Assembly: GCF_052161615.1 (NCBI RefSeq)
Contig: NZ_CP197417.1
Span: 1,550,001-1,614,000, forward strand
From: Aeoliella sp052161615
GTDB taxonomy: Bacteria; Planctomycetota; Planctomycetia; Pirellulales; Lacipirellulaceae
Reading direction: 5' to 3'
DNA: 64,000 nucleotides
Under the pieces are notes generated by a model. The model ran no database searches and was not told where the DNA came from. It was given only the letters and a program-made list of their open reading frames with translations. This document shows, one piece after another, positions 43,142 through 52,529 of this stretch. Both the position numbers and the translations under genes were made by a program. Position 1 is the stretch's first letter. Each line of letters opens with the position of its first letter.

Positions 43142-45142
43142 TCACAGCTTCGGCACCGGCCGCGAGGGCTTCTTTGGCGGGACATTCTCCATCCGCGGCT
43201 GGGGATTGCCATCACCTTGGTTTTCCATGCGGGCTCGGACGTTCGTGAATTCCTCGCGCCATTCCCAGCCAAAAGGGCTTTCGAGTTCGATGCCGGCGAG
43301 GTACGCCCACGGGGTGTCGGGATGCTCGGTCACCACGCGCTCCAGGTACATGCGTGCCTGGTCGGCTTCTTTGGACAGCACGCTGCCGGTGGTAACTTGG
43401 TCGGAGGGGGCGAGCAGCCAGGTGTCGTTCTTTTCGTTCTTGAACTTCATCCCTTGCTTGGCCATCGCGAGCATGGTGTTGTAGCCCTCGGTGCGAACCT
43501 TGGCGGCGAGCGCTCGGCCGATCGCCAGATCGTATCCCGCCTGCCAGCGGGGCTCAGTCACTTTGTCGCGATCCGTTTCCCCTTGGCGGAGGATGCCTAC
43601 CAGTCGTTCAAGCTGCGGTTCGAGCTTGGCAGCTTCGCGCTGGGCCATCGACAGATCACGCGCGAGTTCCGCCTCGTCGACTTTCGGGAATCGCAGGCGG
43701 ATGTCGTCCATCTGCTCGGTCCAGCTCAGACTCGCAGCCTGTACTAGGGCCATCTTCGCGGCGTTGGCAGCAAGCTGTTGTTTGAATTCACTCTCCGTGA
43801 TGTAGTCGGGGCGGTAATTCCGCATGATCATCGGATCGAAGAACTTCGCGATGTGAGTGGTCATCGCGTCGGTCTGACCGCGATTGATGTACCCGTTGCG
43901 GCGGTTCGGGTGGACCGAAAAGTAAATGCCCCCCGTCTCGTAGGTGAGCCGCGCCAGACCAAACGGCCCGAAGCCCGACTCGATGCGGTCGTCCTGGTCG
44001 TTGCGACCAAGGAACCGAAGGCGAATTCGCTCGGGCATCATCGACTCGGGGCCTTGATCCACCGCAACGAACTGGGGCGTCTGGTCGTACATCGGATCGG
44101 GGTCGACGTACTTCACGAACGCCTCGCGGCGACCAAACGGAGCGGGCACGCCCACCACGTACACCGGGATCGCACTCTTCTTGCAGATCTCGACGGCAGG
44201 ATCGACATTGTGGAAGTCGTTGCCGGTCTCGTCGGTGAACACCACGATCATCACGTTGCGGTGCGGCGACTTGGTGCGGTACTTGCGAAACTCGGTAGCC
44301 AGCTGTCCCACGGAGCCAAACACGTTCTCCTGGCCGGTGGCGTTGTTGCCTTGCTCGTAGATCATCGAGGCCTTCTCGTCGATCGCCTGCATGGCGGCTT
44401 TCACCGTCGCAAGGTCGCCGGTTGGCTGCTTGGTGTGGACGGTGAGCGCCGCTTCAAAGGAAGCCACCACCGTGAGCAGCGGCTTGTCTTCGTCTTTCTT
44501 GAACGCCGGGTTATTGGCGGCTTCGAGTACACCGAGCTCTTCGTACACGCGATCGAACCGCTTGCTGATCTCCTCGCGCTGCGGCTGAAGGCTACCCGAC
44601 TCGTCGAACAACCAGATGACCAGCGTTGGGCGTTGCTCGAGCGACAACAGGATTTCATTGGTCAACCGGTCGATCGCCCCCTTGGCTGCCGATGTCCCCA
44701 CGGTGCCGGTTCCTTTCACCAGCATGTTCTCGTTGACATTCGGCGCGGTCAGCACCTCAATGTCGGAGTCGATCGCCGGCATGTCGGAGACCAGGCTCAC
44801 CGGCTCGATGGCCGTGAGGATCTCGGAAATCTCGGCCTCGACCGGCGCCGACGCTTCGGCGTTGGTGACCGATTCGCTGCCGAGTGCGCCGATCTCCATC
44901 GGCATCATTTCGGAGAAGTGGACCTCCTCGGGCAGCAGCATCTCCTCGACGTCCAGCGGCGCGGAGGTCAATAAATAGTCGTTGTCCTGCGGAATTAAGA
45001 AAGCGACCGTCGCCAGGAGGATCAAAATCACCAAGTGAACGCAGAGGCTCACCAGCCACGACGCACTTTCGCGGTCCAGCGGCAGCTCGTCGGAGCCGGT
45101 GAACTCAAACCACCAGGTTCGTAGTCGCTGGACCAAATTCAT
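43142..45142 (-). CDS. Membrane-anchored von Willebrand factor A-like protein
   Basis: This 666-residue protein has a membrane helix at about 30-50 (LVSLCVHLVILILLATVAFLI). An acidic Glu/Ala/Ser-rich spacer follows (about 60-150). A vWA domain (about 175-370) has the MIDAS motif FDESGS (D-x-S-x-S) and a downstream VFTDETGND. The helical remainder (about 370-666) is charged and ends KKPSRPVPKL. A single transmembrane helix followed by a large vWA exterior fits a TonB/ExbD-like envelope tether; several planctomycete paralogues exist. It is divergent from the hydrolase at 45381. Confidence 0.85.
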   Translation of the reverse strand: MNLVQRLRTWWFEFTGSDELPLDRESASWLVSLCVHLVILILLATVAFLIPQDNDYLLTSAPLDVEEMLLPEEVHFSEMMPMEIGALGSESVTNAEASAPVEAEISEILTAIEPVSLVSDMPAIDSDIEVLTAPNVNENMLVKGTGTVGTSAAKGAIDRLTNEILLSLEQRPTLVIWLFDESGSLQPQREEISKRFDRVYEELGVLEAANNPAFKKDEDKPLLTVVASFEAALTVHTKQPTGDLATVKAAMQAIDEKASMIYEQGNNATGQENVFGSVGQLATEFRKYRTKSPHRNVMIVVFTDETGNDFHNVDPAVEICKKSAIPVYVVGVPAPFGRREAFVKYVDPDPMYDQTPQFVAVDQGPESMMPERIRLRFLGRNDQDDRIESGFGPFGLARLTYETGGIYFSVHPNRRNGYINRGQTDAMTTHIAKFFDPMIMRNYRPDYITESEFKQQLAANAAKMALVQAASLSWTEQMDDIRLRFPKVDEAELARDLSMAQREAAKLEPQLERLVGILRQGETDRDKVTEPRWQAGYDLAIGRALAAKVRTEGYNTMLAMAKQGMKFKNEKNDTWLLAPSDQVTTGSVLSKEADQARMYLERVVTEHPDTPWAYLAGIELESPFGWEWREEFTNVRARMENQGDGNPQPRMENVPPKKPSRPVPKL

Positions 45143-45380
45143 GCGAAATGACGGTAGGAAAAGGAGCTTCGTGGGGTCGAGGCTTTATTACCTCTATTCT
45201 CGCCGAATCCCGAGGACAGGGCAACTACTTGGAACCGGCAGGCGTCGACTTTGCGGGCTAAACTCCACTCCCGAAGGAGCTTCTGTTATAATAATCGAGT
45301 GAACTGGGCGTTTTCTTGCATTCGAAGCCCAGTCGACCCCCTCATCCAACCCGCGAAACTCTGCCTCGGACCGAAAACCG

Positions 45381-46334
45381 ATGATTTGCCGCCGTATCGA
45401 TATGTTTCTGCCCCTCCTCGCCCTTGTGGTTCTCGTAAGCTGCGGGCCGGCACTCGCTCAGTCTGGCAGCAGCAAAGGTGCCCCCAAGCCCGAGACGGTC
45501 ACCTTGGCGACCAAAGACGGCGTGGCCCTCACCGGCACCTACTACAAGAGCTCGGCAGGCAAGGACGCCACGCCCGTCGTGTTGCTGGCCGACTGGAAGG
45601 ACTCGCGAGCCGTGTTCGACTCGCTCGCCAAACGGTTGCAGACCCCTGATGCCAAGGCGGGCGACAAGCATCCTTCGTTCGCCGTGCTCACGGTCGACCT
45701 CCGCGGCCATGGCGATAGTACCAAGCAGCGCATGGGCAACCAAACGCGTGAACTCGACGCCGCGAAGATCGATCGCAACATGCTCGGGGCGATGGTCGCG
45801 ATGGACATGAACGCTGTCCGCCGGTTCCTGGTCGAGAAGAACGACGCGGGCGAACTGAACATCAACAAACTGTCGCTCGTCGGTGCGGGCCTCGGGGCGT
45901 CGGTTGCCGTCAACTGGGCGGCTCTTGATTGGAGCTACCCGCCGCTGGCCGTTGGCAAACAAGGTCAGGACGTGAAGGCCCTGGTACTCATCTCGCCTCA
46001 GTGGTCGTACAAGGGACTGCAGATGAATCAGGCCCTGCGGCAACCGGGTGTTCGCGAGAAGGTCGCGATGTTTTTGATGTACGGCTCGGGCGAACGTTCG
46101 AACGTCGCCGATGCCAAGCGGATCGAGAAGCAACTCGAGCGCTATCACCCCGTACCCGACAATCTGCCCGAGGGCGAGCCCAACTCGCTGGCGTCCATCG
46201 GCCCCAGCACCAAGCTGCAAGGAACCAAGTTCCTAACGCAGGCCGGTGCGAACGCCGAGGACGCCATCATCAAGTTCTTGACGATCCACGTCGCCAAGAA
46301 GGAGTTTCCTTGGACCGAGCGCAGCCTTCGCTAA
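45381..46334 (+). CDS. Secreted alpha/beta-hydrolase-fold protein lacking the catalytic Ser
   Basis: This 317-residue protein has a signal peptide (FLPLLALVVLVSCGPALAQ). The fold is recognisable: VVLLADW (strand 3), VLTVDLRGHGDS (about 100-112), and the nucleophile-elbow strand LSLVGAGLGASVAVNWA. At the elbow the usual G-x-S-x-G is G-A-G-L-G, so the nucleophile Ser is absent. It is therefore either non-catalytic or uses another residue. ATG 45381 and 45402 are both possible. It is convergent with the LysM gene; the stops are only 3 bp apart. Confidence 0.78.
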   Translation: MICRRIDMFLPLLALVVLVSCGPALAQSGSSKGAPKPETVTLATKDGVALTGTYYKSSAGKDATPVVLLADWKDSRAVFDSLAKRLQTPDAKAGDKHPSFAVLTVDLRGHGDSTKQRMGNQTRELDAAKIDRNMLGAMVAMDMNAVRRFLVEKNDAGELNINKLSLVGAGLGASVAVNWAALDWSYPPLAVGKQGQDVKALVLISPQWSYKGLQMNQALRQPGVREKVAMFLMYGSGERSNVADAKRIEKQLERYHPVPDNLPEGEPNSLASIGPSTKLQGTKFLTQAGANAEDAIIKFLTIHVAKKEFPWTERSLR

Positions 46335-46337
46335 CGC

Positions 46338-47330
46338 TTAGGACCCCGTGCCGACGAGACTCGCGCTCACCGGTGGTTGCAAACGCGCCCGCGGGGCGTT
46401 GCGCACTTCCTCCGGGAGTTCCGGCAAGGGCATCATGCGGCTCTGCGGTACGTAGCTCGCCGATGGCATCCCCTGAGCGTCGTACACGTTGATGGGGTTC
46501 GATGGCGTCGCCACCGGTAGCGGAGCCGCTTGCGGAAGTTGTAGTTCGGCGCCAATCGGCAGCAGGTCGGGACTCGAAAGCTGGCTTTGGTTGAGCTCGT
46601 AGATCTCGCGGGCTCGGTTGGGATCGCCCAAATACCGCTCAGCGATCTTGGCCAGCGTGTCGCCATCCTTCACCACATGCCGCGTCGAGTCGCCGTACTG
46701 GGCCACCGGCTGGGCATTTGCGCTGGGGGGCGGAGTCGTCACCACGGGGGGCAACCAACCGTTCGCCGGGGCCAAGCTCGGTCCACTTAAGGGTGCGGAG
46801 TTACTGGCGAACGACGGGGCAGGGGGGGCCGCGTCCGAAGGACGCGGCGGAAAGCCCGACGACTGCATCGATTGAATTTGTGCCGTTTGCATCGGGGCGG
46901 CCTGCATGGACGGGTCGAGCAGCGCCGGCGGTGGCGAGATCGAGGCGAATCGATCCTCCGGCGGCGACATGCTATTGGTTGTGTTGCTGATCGGCGGGGG
47001 CAGCGATGGCTGCGTGCTCGTGTTCGCAAACGCCTGGGGTTGCCACGCAGGTCGCGCGACTTCGTGCTGCGTGAAAGTTTGCCCCGCCGCGCGATCGTAA
47101 GGATCGCTGTGGTTGTGGCCCGTTGCGACGATGCTCGTATCCCGAACGGGACTAGGCGTCATCGTGTTGGTTGGCGTCGTGGACGCGATGGGCTGTAGGG
47201 CCGTGGGAGTCCAATCTCCGCCGGGACCGCTGCCAGTGGTGCCCGAGTCGGGCGAACCAAACATGGCGGCACCAAAGAAACCCGCAGCAATCAATGCTGC
47301 AGCCGATAGCAACTTGGTAATTTCAGACAC
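46338..47330 (-). CDS. LysM-domain anchored protein
   Basis: This protein has 330 residues if GTG 47330 is the start. GAGGAAC lies just upstream and the protein then opens VSEITKLLSAAALIAAGFFGAAMFG, a membrane anchor. A Pro/Ser/Thr/Gln-rich linker follows (about 35-215). One LysM domain covers about 220-270: HVVKDGDTLAKIAERYLGDPNR, then IYELNQSQLSSPDLLPIGAELQLP. LysM binds peptidoglycan-like glycans. An in-frame start at 47387 is less likely. It is convergent with the hydrolase gene. Confidence 0.83.
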   Translation of the reverse strand: MSEITKLLSAAALIAAGFFGAAMFGSPDSGTTGSGPGGDWTPTALQPIASTTPTNTMTPSPVRDTSIVATGHNHSDPYDRAAGQTFTQHEVARPAWQPQAFANTSTQPSLPPPISNTTNSMSPPEDRFASISPPPALLDPSMQAAPMQTAQIQSMQSSGFPPRPSDAAPPAPSFASNSAPLSGPSLAPANGWLPPVVTTPPPSANAQPVAQYGDSTRHVVKDGDTLAKIAERYLGDPNRAREIYELNQSQLSSPDLLPIGAELQLPQAAPLPVATPSNPINVYDAQGMPSASYVPQSRMMPLPELPEEVRNAPRARLQPPVSASLVGTGS

Positions 47331-47618
47331 GGACGTTCCTCGCCGAGGACCTGCGTAGGCGAGCGCGTTGTGCGCATGCCCTGCCAAGGCCCAGCTGGGT
47401 GCAATGCAATCGTCCGTGAAAAGTAAACTGCTAGTGGTTCGCTGCCCAAGGGCCTGCTTGCCACTGGTACGGCGCTCCCGCCGTGCAGTGTTCCATCACA
47501 AGTAAATTCGGATTCGGCCAGAGTTTGGTTCAGCGATTCACTGCTAGCAAAGCAAAAAATGCCTGACGAACCGCTTATTGCAACGCCTAACGAAACGCGT
47601 CCGACTAGGAAGAGTTTA

Positions 47619-48047
47619 CTAGCGAGCCGGGCCGTCCCCGGCCCCGGAAGGCTCGGCATTGCCCTGCTGCGCCGCCCACCACTCGGGGAGCGCTGGATTG
47701 AGCCACTGCCAAGCGATGCCGTGGTACGAAGGGCGACGTAGTTCGATCGCCACCACGATGATCGTCGCCACCAAAGTGAGACCGAAGGTTGCTAGCCATC
47801 CTGGGTATTCCGTTAGCGTTGTCGAGATGCCCAAGAGCACGAAGAGGGCCGCCCAAGCAAGTTCCAACGGGCGTGACACTCGAGCGATGTTGCAGAACAG
47901 GAAGAAGTGCAGCACCACGAAGGCAATGACTGCTGCGAGCACTGGCAGGACCGACCAAGTCACCGCAGCCGCCACCGCCGCGATCACCAGAACCGCGACG
48001 TCGACGGCAGAGATCCGAAACCCAGGTTGAAAGCGGGGAGCAGGCAT
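47619..48047 (-). CDS. Small membrane protein
   Basis: This 142-residue protein has three or four hydrophobic helices (VDVAVLVIAAVAAAVTWSVLP, AAVIAFVVLHFFLFCNIA, LELAWAALFVLLGIS, LATFGLTLVATIIVVAI) and a Trp-rich tail (WQWLNPALPEWW). No family is recognised. It lies 9 bp downstream of the YrhK-like gene on the same strand, probably cotranscribed. Confidence 0.75.
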   Translation of the reverse strand: MPAPRFQPGFRISAVDVAVLVIAAVAAAVTWSVLPVLAAVIAFVVLHFFLFCNIARVSRPLELAWAALFVLLGISTTLTEYPGWLATFGLTLVATIIVVAIELRRPSYHGIAWQWLNPALPEWWAAQQGNAEPSGAGDGPAR

Positions 48048-48056
48048 CCTGCTATT

Positions 48057-48266
48057 CTACTCAACGTCCCGTTCCGCTGCCGCAGTTGCCGCGCTACTAA
48101 CGAGCATGAGCCCCGACCCGGCAATGAACAGCCACACGCCCATTTGCTGGGTCGACTCCCGGAGAAAAAGAATGCTGCCTACGAAGAACAGCAAATTCCC
48201 CACCACCCCCTCGGCCACAAAGAACCAACGATACCGATCGAGCGCCGAACGCAATTGCTTGAGCAT
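48057..48266 (-). CDS. YrhK-like two-helix membrane protein
   Basis: This 69-residue protein opens MLKQLRSALDRYRWFFVAEGVVGNLLFFVGSILFL and continues MGVWLFIAGSGLMLVSSA. Two helices separated by a short polar turn fit the YrhK domain. Its role is unknown. It is the first gene of a two-gene unit with the membrane protein at 47619. Confidence 0.75.
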   Translation of the reverse strand: MLKQLRSALDRYRWFFVAEGVVGNLLFFVGSILFLRESTQQMGVWLFIAGSGLMLVSSAATAAAERDVE

Positions 48267-48349
48267 GGGCTAAAGGGCGGGAGCTAGAGAGACTGGTGGT
48301 CGTGTGAGCCGGGTCGTCCTCGACTCCGGACGGAGGTAGATTGCGTATT

Positions 48350-48760
48350 CTAACCTGGCTGCGGAGGAAACCACCCAAACATCTGCTCAGCCTGCCGGAT
48401 TCGCAATCGCCTTGGGTTGTTTAAGCCCAAGGCAATAATGGTGGCACGTCCAATTTCAGTTCGGCCGACCAGATGGTAGTCGTCCCAGTCGAAATGTTCT
48501 TGCCAAGGATGAACCCTCGGGTTGAACAGCGGAACGACACGGTCGTGATCCTCGCAAGAGGGGATCTCCACACGACTCGATTTATGGAGATTGCAACTCG
48601 GGCAAGCCCAGGCCAGGTTCAAGAAGGAGGTCTCGCCACCGCGCGATTTTGGCACAACGTGCTCTAGGTGAAACGTCGCTCCTTGCAGCGATTGATGCAT
48701 CTGGCAGTACTCGCACCGACCCCCCGCGCGCTGTTCGATTTGGTCGGATAGGTTCGGCAA
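48350..48760 (-). CDS. HNH endonuclease
   Basis: This 136-residue protein has the HNH core CEYCQMHQ (about 17-24), HLEHVVPKSRGG (about 33-44, His and metal ligands), and NLAWACPSCNLHKSSR (about 48-63). The two CxxC pairs form the structural zinc site. This small standalone HNH type is common and not clearly tied to restriction. It lies 4 bp downstream of the 74-residue gene at 48765, so they form an operon. Confidence 0.9.
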   Translation of the reverse strand: MPNLSDQIEQRAGGRCEYCQMHQSLQGATFHLEHVVPKSRGGETSFLNLAWACPSCNLHKSSRVEIPSCEDHDRVVPLFNPRVHPWQEHFDWDDYHLVGRTEIGRATIIALGLNNPRRLRIRQAEQMFGWFPPQPG

Positions 48761-48764
48761 TCGA

Positions 48765-48989
48765 TCACTCGGGCTGGCGGCCGAGAAGCATCAAAGCCTC
48801 TGCCCGTACGATTGAGAGAGATTCGCTGAGGGCGACCAGAGCCTCTAGATCGGACCGTTCGGCAGGAGTGAGTACGCCCTCATTATTCCGGTCCATCAAG
48901 TCTTGTAACCGCCGATTTGATTCCGGAGGAAACCGAAGGGCACTGACAGCCTCGACCCATTCAACGGGGGCATCAATAGTGGGCGACAT
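48765..48989 (-). CDS. Small protein upstream of the HNH nuclease
   Basis: This 74-residue protein is acidic and helical (EWVEAVSALRFPPESNRRLQ, ALVALSESLSIVRAEALMLLG). Its central LTPAERSDLEAL resembles short proteins found next to standalone HNH genes in cyanobacteria and planctomycetes. It overlaps no other gene and is 4 bp from HNH. The partner or regulatory function is inferred. Confidence 0.62.
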   Translation of the reverse strand: MSPTIDAPVEWVEAVSALRFPPESNRRLQDLMDRNNEGVLTPAERSDLEALVALSESLSIVRAEALMLLGRQPE

Positions 48990-49100
48990 GGAACTATGCC
49001 AGCATGAAGTAGCGGAGCGAATGCGGTATCGATAGTTCCATTATCGTTTCTTACTCCGCAAAAGTCTATCTCACGCCGTCTTCACCCCAGCGCATTAAAA

Positions 49101-49133
49101 AACCCCGCCATGCCCAAGAAGCTTGGCGGGGTT
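49101..49133 (-). terminator. Rho-independent terminator of the DUF1559/lipoprotein unit
   Basis: AACCCCGCCA (49101-49110) pairs with TGGCGGGGTT (49124-49133) around a 13-nt loop. On the minus strand the stem is followed by TTTT, so it terminates transcription coming from the gene at 49166. Confidence 0.8.
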
Positions 49134-49165
49134 CTCATTTCTTGGCGACAGTTTCGCTCACGCCG

Positions 49166-49540
49166 CTAGTTCATCGACACTTCGTACGTCCCCGCTTCCT
49201 TGATCTCCAGCCGGCGATCGAGTGCCCCGACGCGGTAGGCTTCGGGAATCGCTTTCAGGTCCGAGGGTTGCTTGCCTCGTTCGATGTAGTAGGTGTAGGT
49301 GCCTGGCACGACGCTGGTCACCAGTTGACCATTCACTACGTCGCCTACCGCCTGGCCACCACCGACGAGCGGTTGCAGCGTCAGCGCCACGTTCTTCACG
49401 GGCTGGCCCTTGGCCGTCACTTTGATCGTCACTTCCACGGGCTCGTTGGTCGGTGTGATCGATGCCCCGCAGCCCACGAGCGTCATCATCGACAACATCG
49501 CCACCACGCGGATGGGCGACACTGGTTTCATGTTACGCAT
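49166..49540 (-). CDS. Small lipoprotein with beta-sandwich (DUF1559 partner)
   Basis: This 124-residue protein runs from ATG 49540 (MRNMKPVSPIRVV). The lipobox is MTLVGCG, so it should be lipid-anchored. The mature domain (VEVTIKVTAKGQPVKNVALTL, YTYYIERGKQP) is a carboxypeptidase-regulatory-like beta sandwich. It lies 110 bp downstream of the DUF1559 gene, a standard planctomycete arrangement, and ends at the terminator. Confidence 0.82.
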   Translation of the reverse strand: MRNMKPVSPIRVVAMLSMMTLVGCGASITPTNEPVEVTIKVTAKGQPVKNVALTLQPLVGGGQAVGDVVNGQLVTSVVPGTYTYYIERGKQPSDLKAIPEAYRVGALDRRLEIKEAGTYEVSMN

Positions 49541-49650
49541 GCTTCCTATCCTCACTTGTATTGAATCATCGCCGTGGCCAGCGCGTTAGGTTGCCGGCCA
49601 CAGCGATGTTTCCCCGGTTGGTTTACGTTGAGTGGTACCACCCAACAACT

Positions 49651-50772
49651 TCAGATCTGTTCGTTAACGACCACGCCATCCTGCGAGCCGGCCATCGCCT
49701 TGAGAGGCACCCAGTTGATGTCCTCTTGCAGGAACCGCACCGAGCCGTCGGCCATCACGCAGTTCACACCGCCGGTGTGAAAGCTGAACGGCTCGTCGTT
49801 CGGACCGCAGTTGTTCTGCTGCCACCGGCACGCTTCGGGGCCACCCAGGGGCGAGGCGTTTTGATTCACGGCAAGCGTGCGCGAGCCAAGCGAGTTACTG
49901 GGGCCCGACAAGCCGTTGGTGCCCGAATCGGGATCGGCCCAGGCGTACATGCGACGTCCACCGCTCGACCCCCCGGTCCACGCCACGGTGTTGTCGGCGA
50001 TCACGGCAGGGCGGGTCGATAGCGTGGCGAACTCGCCCGCGTCGGGATGCGAGCGACCAGCGTCCTCGATGCAGAGAATGGTGGTCGACGTACCATCGAC
50101 GAGGTTCTTGAAGCCCCATTTGCCCTTGCAGGCGAGCGCCCCTTGCCGCGTCATCGCCAGGCGGCGGGCGCTATCTGTGGGACGCGTGCCGGCCGCGGCA
50201 CCTTCTTCTTCCACGTCCGTCACCGAGATGAACATGTAGTCCCAAACGCCAAATCCATCAGGCGAGCGTTGCTCGGGCGTGGCGGCCGTGGTGGGGCAAA
50301 CAAACGAAGGGATTTGGGTCTTCGCGGCGAGCACCGTGTTGGGGTACTTTGGGTCGTGGTACACGGCACCGTGCGAGTCGGGGTGCGTGACGCTCATGTT
50401 GTATCCCGCGGACGACATGGTCGCGGCGGTCAGGGTGCTATCCATCATGTCGTACACTGTTTGCATTTCGATGTACGGAAGCAGCAGTGTCGGCGTCGAC
50501 TGCGTCATGTACACGGTGCTCGCACCACCCGTGCTGTCGCACTGGCCGGGATGGGGCAGCTTATTGAAGGCGCTCGCGTAGTTCTGCGCAGCGAGGCCAA
50601 TCTGCTTCATGTTGTTCGTGCACTGCGATCGTCGCGCGGCCTCGCGCGCCGCTTGAACGGCCGGCAATAGCAACGCGACCAGAATGCCGATGATGGCAAT
50701 TACTACCAACAGCTCGACGAGCGTAAATGCCTTCTTCTTTCCGCCCCGCACCCGACGTTGAATGTCGTTCAT
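49651..50772 (-). CDS. DUF1559 protein with type II pseudopilin N-terminus
   Basis: This protein has 373 residues from ATG 50772; an ATG at 50784 is also available. The prepilin motif is GGKKKAFTLVELLVVIAIIGILVALLLP (about 10-37), with the Gly/Ala-Phe-Thr-Leu-Val-Glu processing site and Glu5. VQAAREAARRSQCTNNMKQIG continues the helix. The C-terminal beta domain ends with FHTGGVNCVMADGSVRFL (about 340), the DUF1559 signature. These proteins are exported by a type II secretion-like system and occur in dozens of copies per planctomycete genome. The frame extends upstream to 50991 without support. Confidence 0.9.
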   Translation of the reverse strand: MNDIQRRVRGGKKKAFTLVELLVVIAIIGILVALLLPAVQAAREAARRSQCTNNMKQIGLAAQNYASAFNKLPHPGQCDSTGGASTVYMTQSTPTLLLPYIEMQTVYDMMDSTLTAATMSSAGYNMSVTHPDSHGAVYHDPKYPNTVLAAKTQIPSFVCPTTAATPEQRSPDGFGVWDYMFISVTDVEEEGAAAGTRPTDSARRLAMTRQGALACKGKWGFKNLVDGTSTTILCIEDAGRSHPDAGEFATLSTRPAVIADNTVAWTGGSSGGRRMYAWADPDSGTNGLSGPSNSLGSRTLAVNQNASPLGGPEACRWQQNNCGPNDEPFSFHTGGVNCVMADGSVRFLQEDINWVPLKAMAGSQDGVVVNEQI

Positions 50773-51174
50773 CAAGGATCTCATTTCCTGTACTGACTGG
50801 GAGACCTTCCCAGCCCCAATTGGATCTTCCTGCCAGGAGCGTGCACCGCTTGCGGCCCCCCGGAAGTGCAGCAAGCTAGCGGTGCCGTGTGAAGGAAAAG
50901 CGAAGAACGCGTGAATCTTCTGTGTAAACCCGCACCGCCTCCCCTGACCGGGGGTGTCGAGTGCTCTTGAGACGGCGAGCAGGGGTGCCAAGCTGTCTAA
51001 AAAGACAAGAAGCGAGGATTGTAGTTCCTCGTCAATGAACGAGTTGAACGTACTTCCTCGCGGCTGGAAGATCCCGGGCGTCGAGTAGGTGGACTAAGCG
51101 AGAGCCATCTGCGTTCCGCTCGCAATAGCCGACGACCTACGCGTCGTCGGACAAACGGCGGCGCGTGCCCCCAT
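50773..51174. other. Intergenic region upstream of DUF1559
   Basis: This roughly 400-bp stretch holds no supported gene. It should contain the DUF1559 promoter. A perfect hairpin CCGACGAC...GTCGTCGG sits at 51129-51150, after the oxidoreductase stop; it lacks a T-run, so it is only a putative terminator or processing site. Confidence 0.5.
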
Positions 51175-52491
51175 TCAAACCCCGTAGGGTGCGCGATAGT
51201 TCTTCGTCAGCATCGTATTGGCTTCGTCGCAGTCGCGGAACTTGCCGGCATTCGTATCGAACTCGAGGGCGCCGCGCGTCATCGCCGCGATGTTCGCCAA
51301 ATGTACGAGAGCCGAACTGCGATGGCCCACTTCAAGCGGTGCACGAGTTGGTGTTCGCTGCCGAATGGCTTGGAGAAAGTCTCTCATGTGTTCAAGGTAT
51401 CCACGCTGGCCTCGGATGGCCTTGTCTTCTTTCGGACCCGGCGTGCCTTTAGGACCAAGGTACACGTTAAAAAATCCCCGCCGAGAGAACAGCATGTATC
51501 CTTCGGTGCCGTAGAACACATTGCCGTTGTCCACACCGAATAGGCCGTACGGGGTAACCGAGTGCATCTCGTAGATAAGCTGCTGGCCCGTAGGGAACTC
51601 GTAGGTCACTGTCATGTCGTCAAAGAATTCGGTGGCGTAAGGTGGGAATAGGTGGCCTCCGTGCGAGGTCACCCGTGTCGGCAGCACGTCCCCTTTCATT
51701 CCTAGGCCCCATGCTCCGAGGTCGAGTTCGTGCACGCCGTCGTCGCCAATGTCGCCATTCGCATACTCCGGGTACAGCCGCCACTTCTTATGGAATCGAT
51801 TGACGTTGAAGGCGTGCACCGGCGCCGGACCGAGCCAACGGTCGTAGTCCACCCCCTTGGGAGGCGTGCTGTCCGGAACGAGGATCGACGCGGGCCTTAC
51901 CTCCGCGCTCCACGCCCGGGCGAACTTGATCTCGCCCAGGATGCCATCGGCGAGCACCTTGGCCGCCTGATCGTACACCGGGCTGCTTCGCATCTGCGTG
52001 CCATGTTGCACGACGCGGCCGTACTTCTCCGCGGTCTCGATTAACAGCGGACCCTCGGTGAAGCAATGCGACGCCGGCTTCTCCAAATACACGTCCTTGC
52101 CCGCCCGCATGGCGGCGATTGCCAGGGGCGCGTGCCAGTGGTTTGGTGTGGCAATCACGCACGCGTCGACGGTGGAATCGTTGAAGATGTCTTCGGCGTG
52201 CTGCGTGACTCTTGGTTTCGCGCCGCTGGACCGATTCAGCCGGTCAAGCTTTTCCTTAGTATTCTGCGGATCAACATCGCATAGCCACGTAACGGTCGCC
52301 TCCTTTGGCATTTGCAGCAGCGTCTTCACGTGGGTGTTCATGATCCCGCCGCAGCCGATGAGCGCGATCTTCAGCGGCCCCGATTTCTCGTTGCCCGCGG
52401 CATGCACCTGACCCAGGCTTGCCGCCGCGAGCACTGCCGCGGTGTGCGACGTGGTACGCAGGAAATCTCGTCGTGTACGGCCCATTGTCAT
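51175..52491 (-). CDS. Tat-exported Gfo/Idh/MocA-family oxidoreductase
   Basis: This 438-residue protein has the Tat signal RRDFLRTTSHTAAVLAAASL (about 6-25). The NAD(P)-binding domain starts IALIGCGGIMNTHVK (about 42-56). EKPASHC (about 138-144) carries the conserved family Lys. The C-terminal dimerisation domain is long, as in planctomycete secreted members. The substrate is probably a sugar or inositol derivative but is unknown. It lies 38 bp downstream of the second oxidoreductase, suggesting a joint transcript. Confidence 0.88.
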   Translation of the reverse strand: MTMGRTRRDFLRTTSHTAAVLAAASLGQVHAAGNEKSGPLKIALIGCGGIMNTHVKTLLQMPKEATVTWLCDVDPQNTKEKLDRLNRSSGAKPRVTQHAEDIFNDSTVDACVIATPNHWHAPLAIAAMRAGKDVYLEKPASHCFTEGPLLIETAEKYGRVVQHGTQMRSSPVYDQAAKVLADGILGEIKFARAWSAEVRPASILVPDSTPPKGVDYDRWLGPAPVHAFNVNRFHKKWRLYPEYANGDIGDDGVHELDLGAWGLGMKGDVLPTRVTSHGGHLFPPYATEFFDDMTVTYEFPTGQQLIYEMHSVTPYGLFGVDNGNVFYGTEGYMLFSRRGFFNVYLGPKGTPGPKEDKAIRGQRGYLEHMRDFLQAIRQRTPTRAPLEVGHRSSALVHLANIAAMTRGALEFDTNAGKFRDCDEANTMLTKNYRAPYGV

Positions 52492-52529
52492 CGTTGCGCA
52501 GGCTCAAAAGGATAGGTGACAGTTCGGCT

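Noticed and set aside
43778..44974. 398-codon open frame on the plus strand inside the vWA gene
   Set aside because: His/Arg-rich shadow of high-GC coding sequence; the vWA gene has a MIDAS motif and anchor on the other strand.
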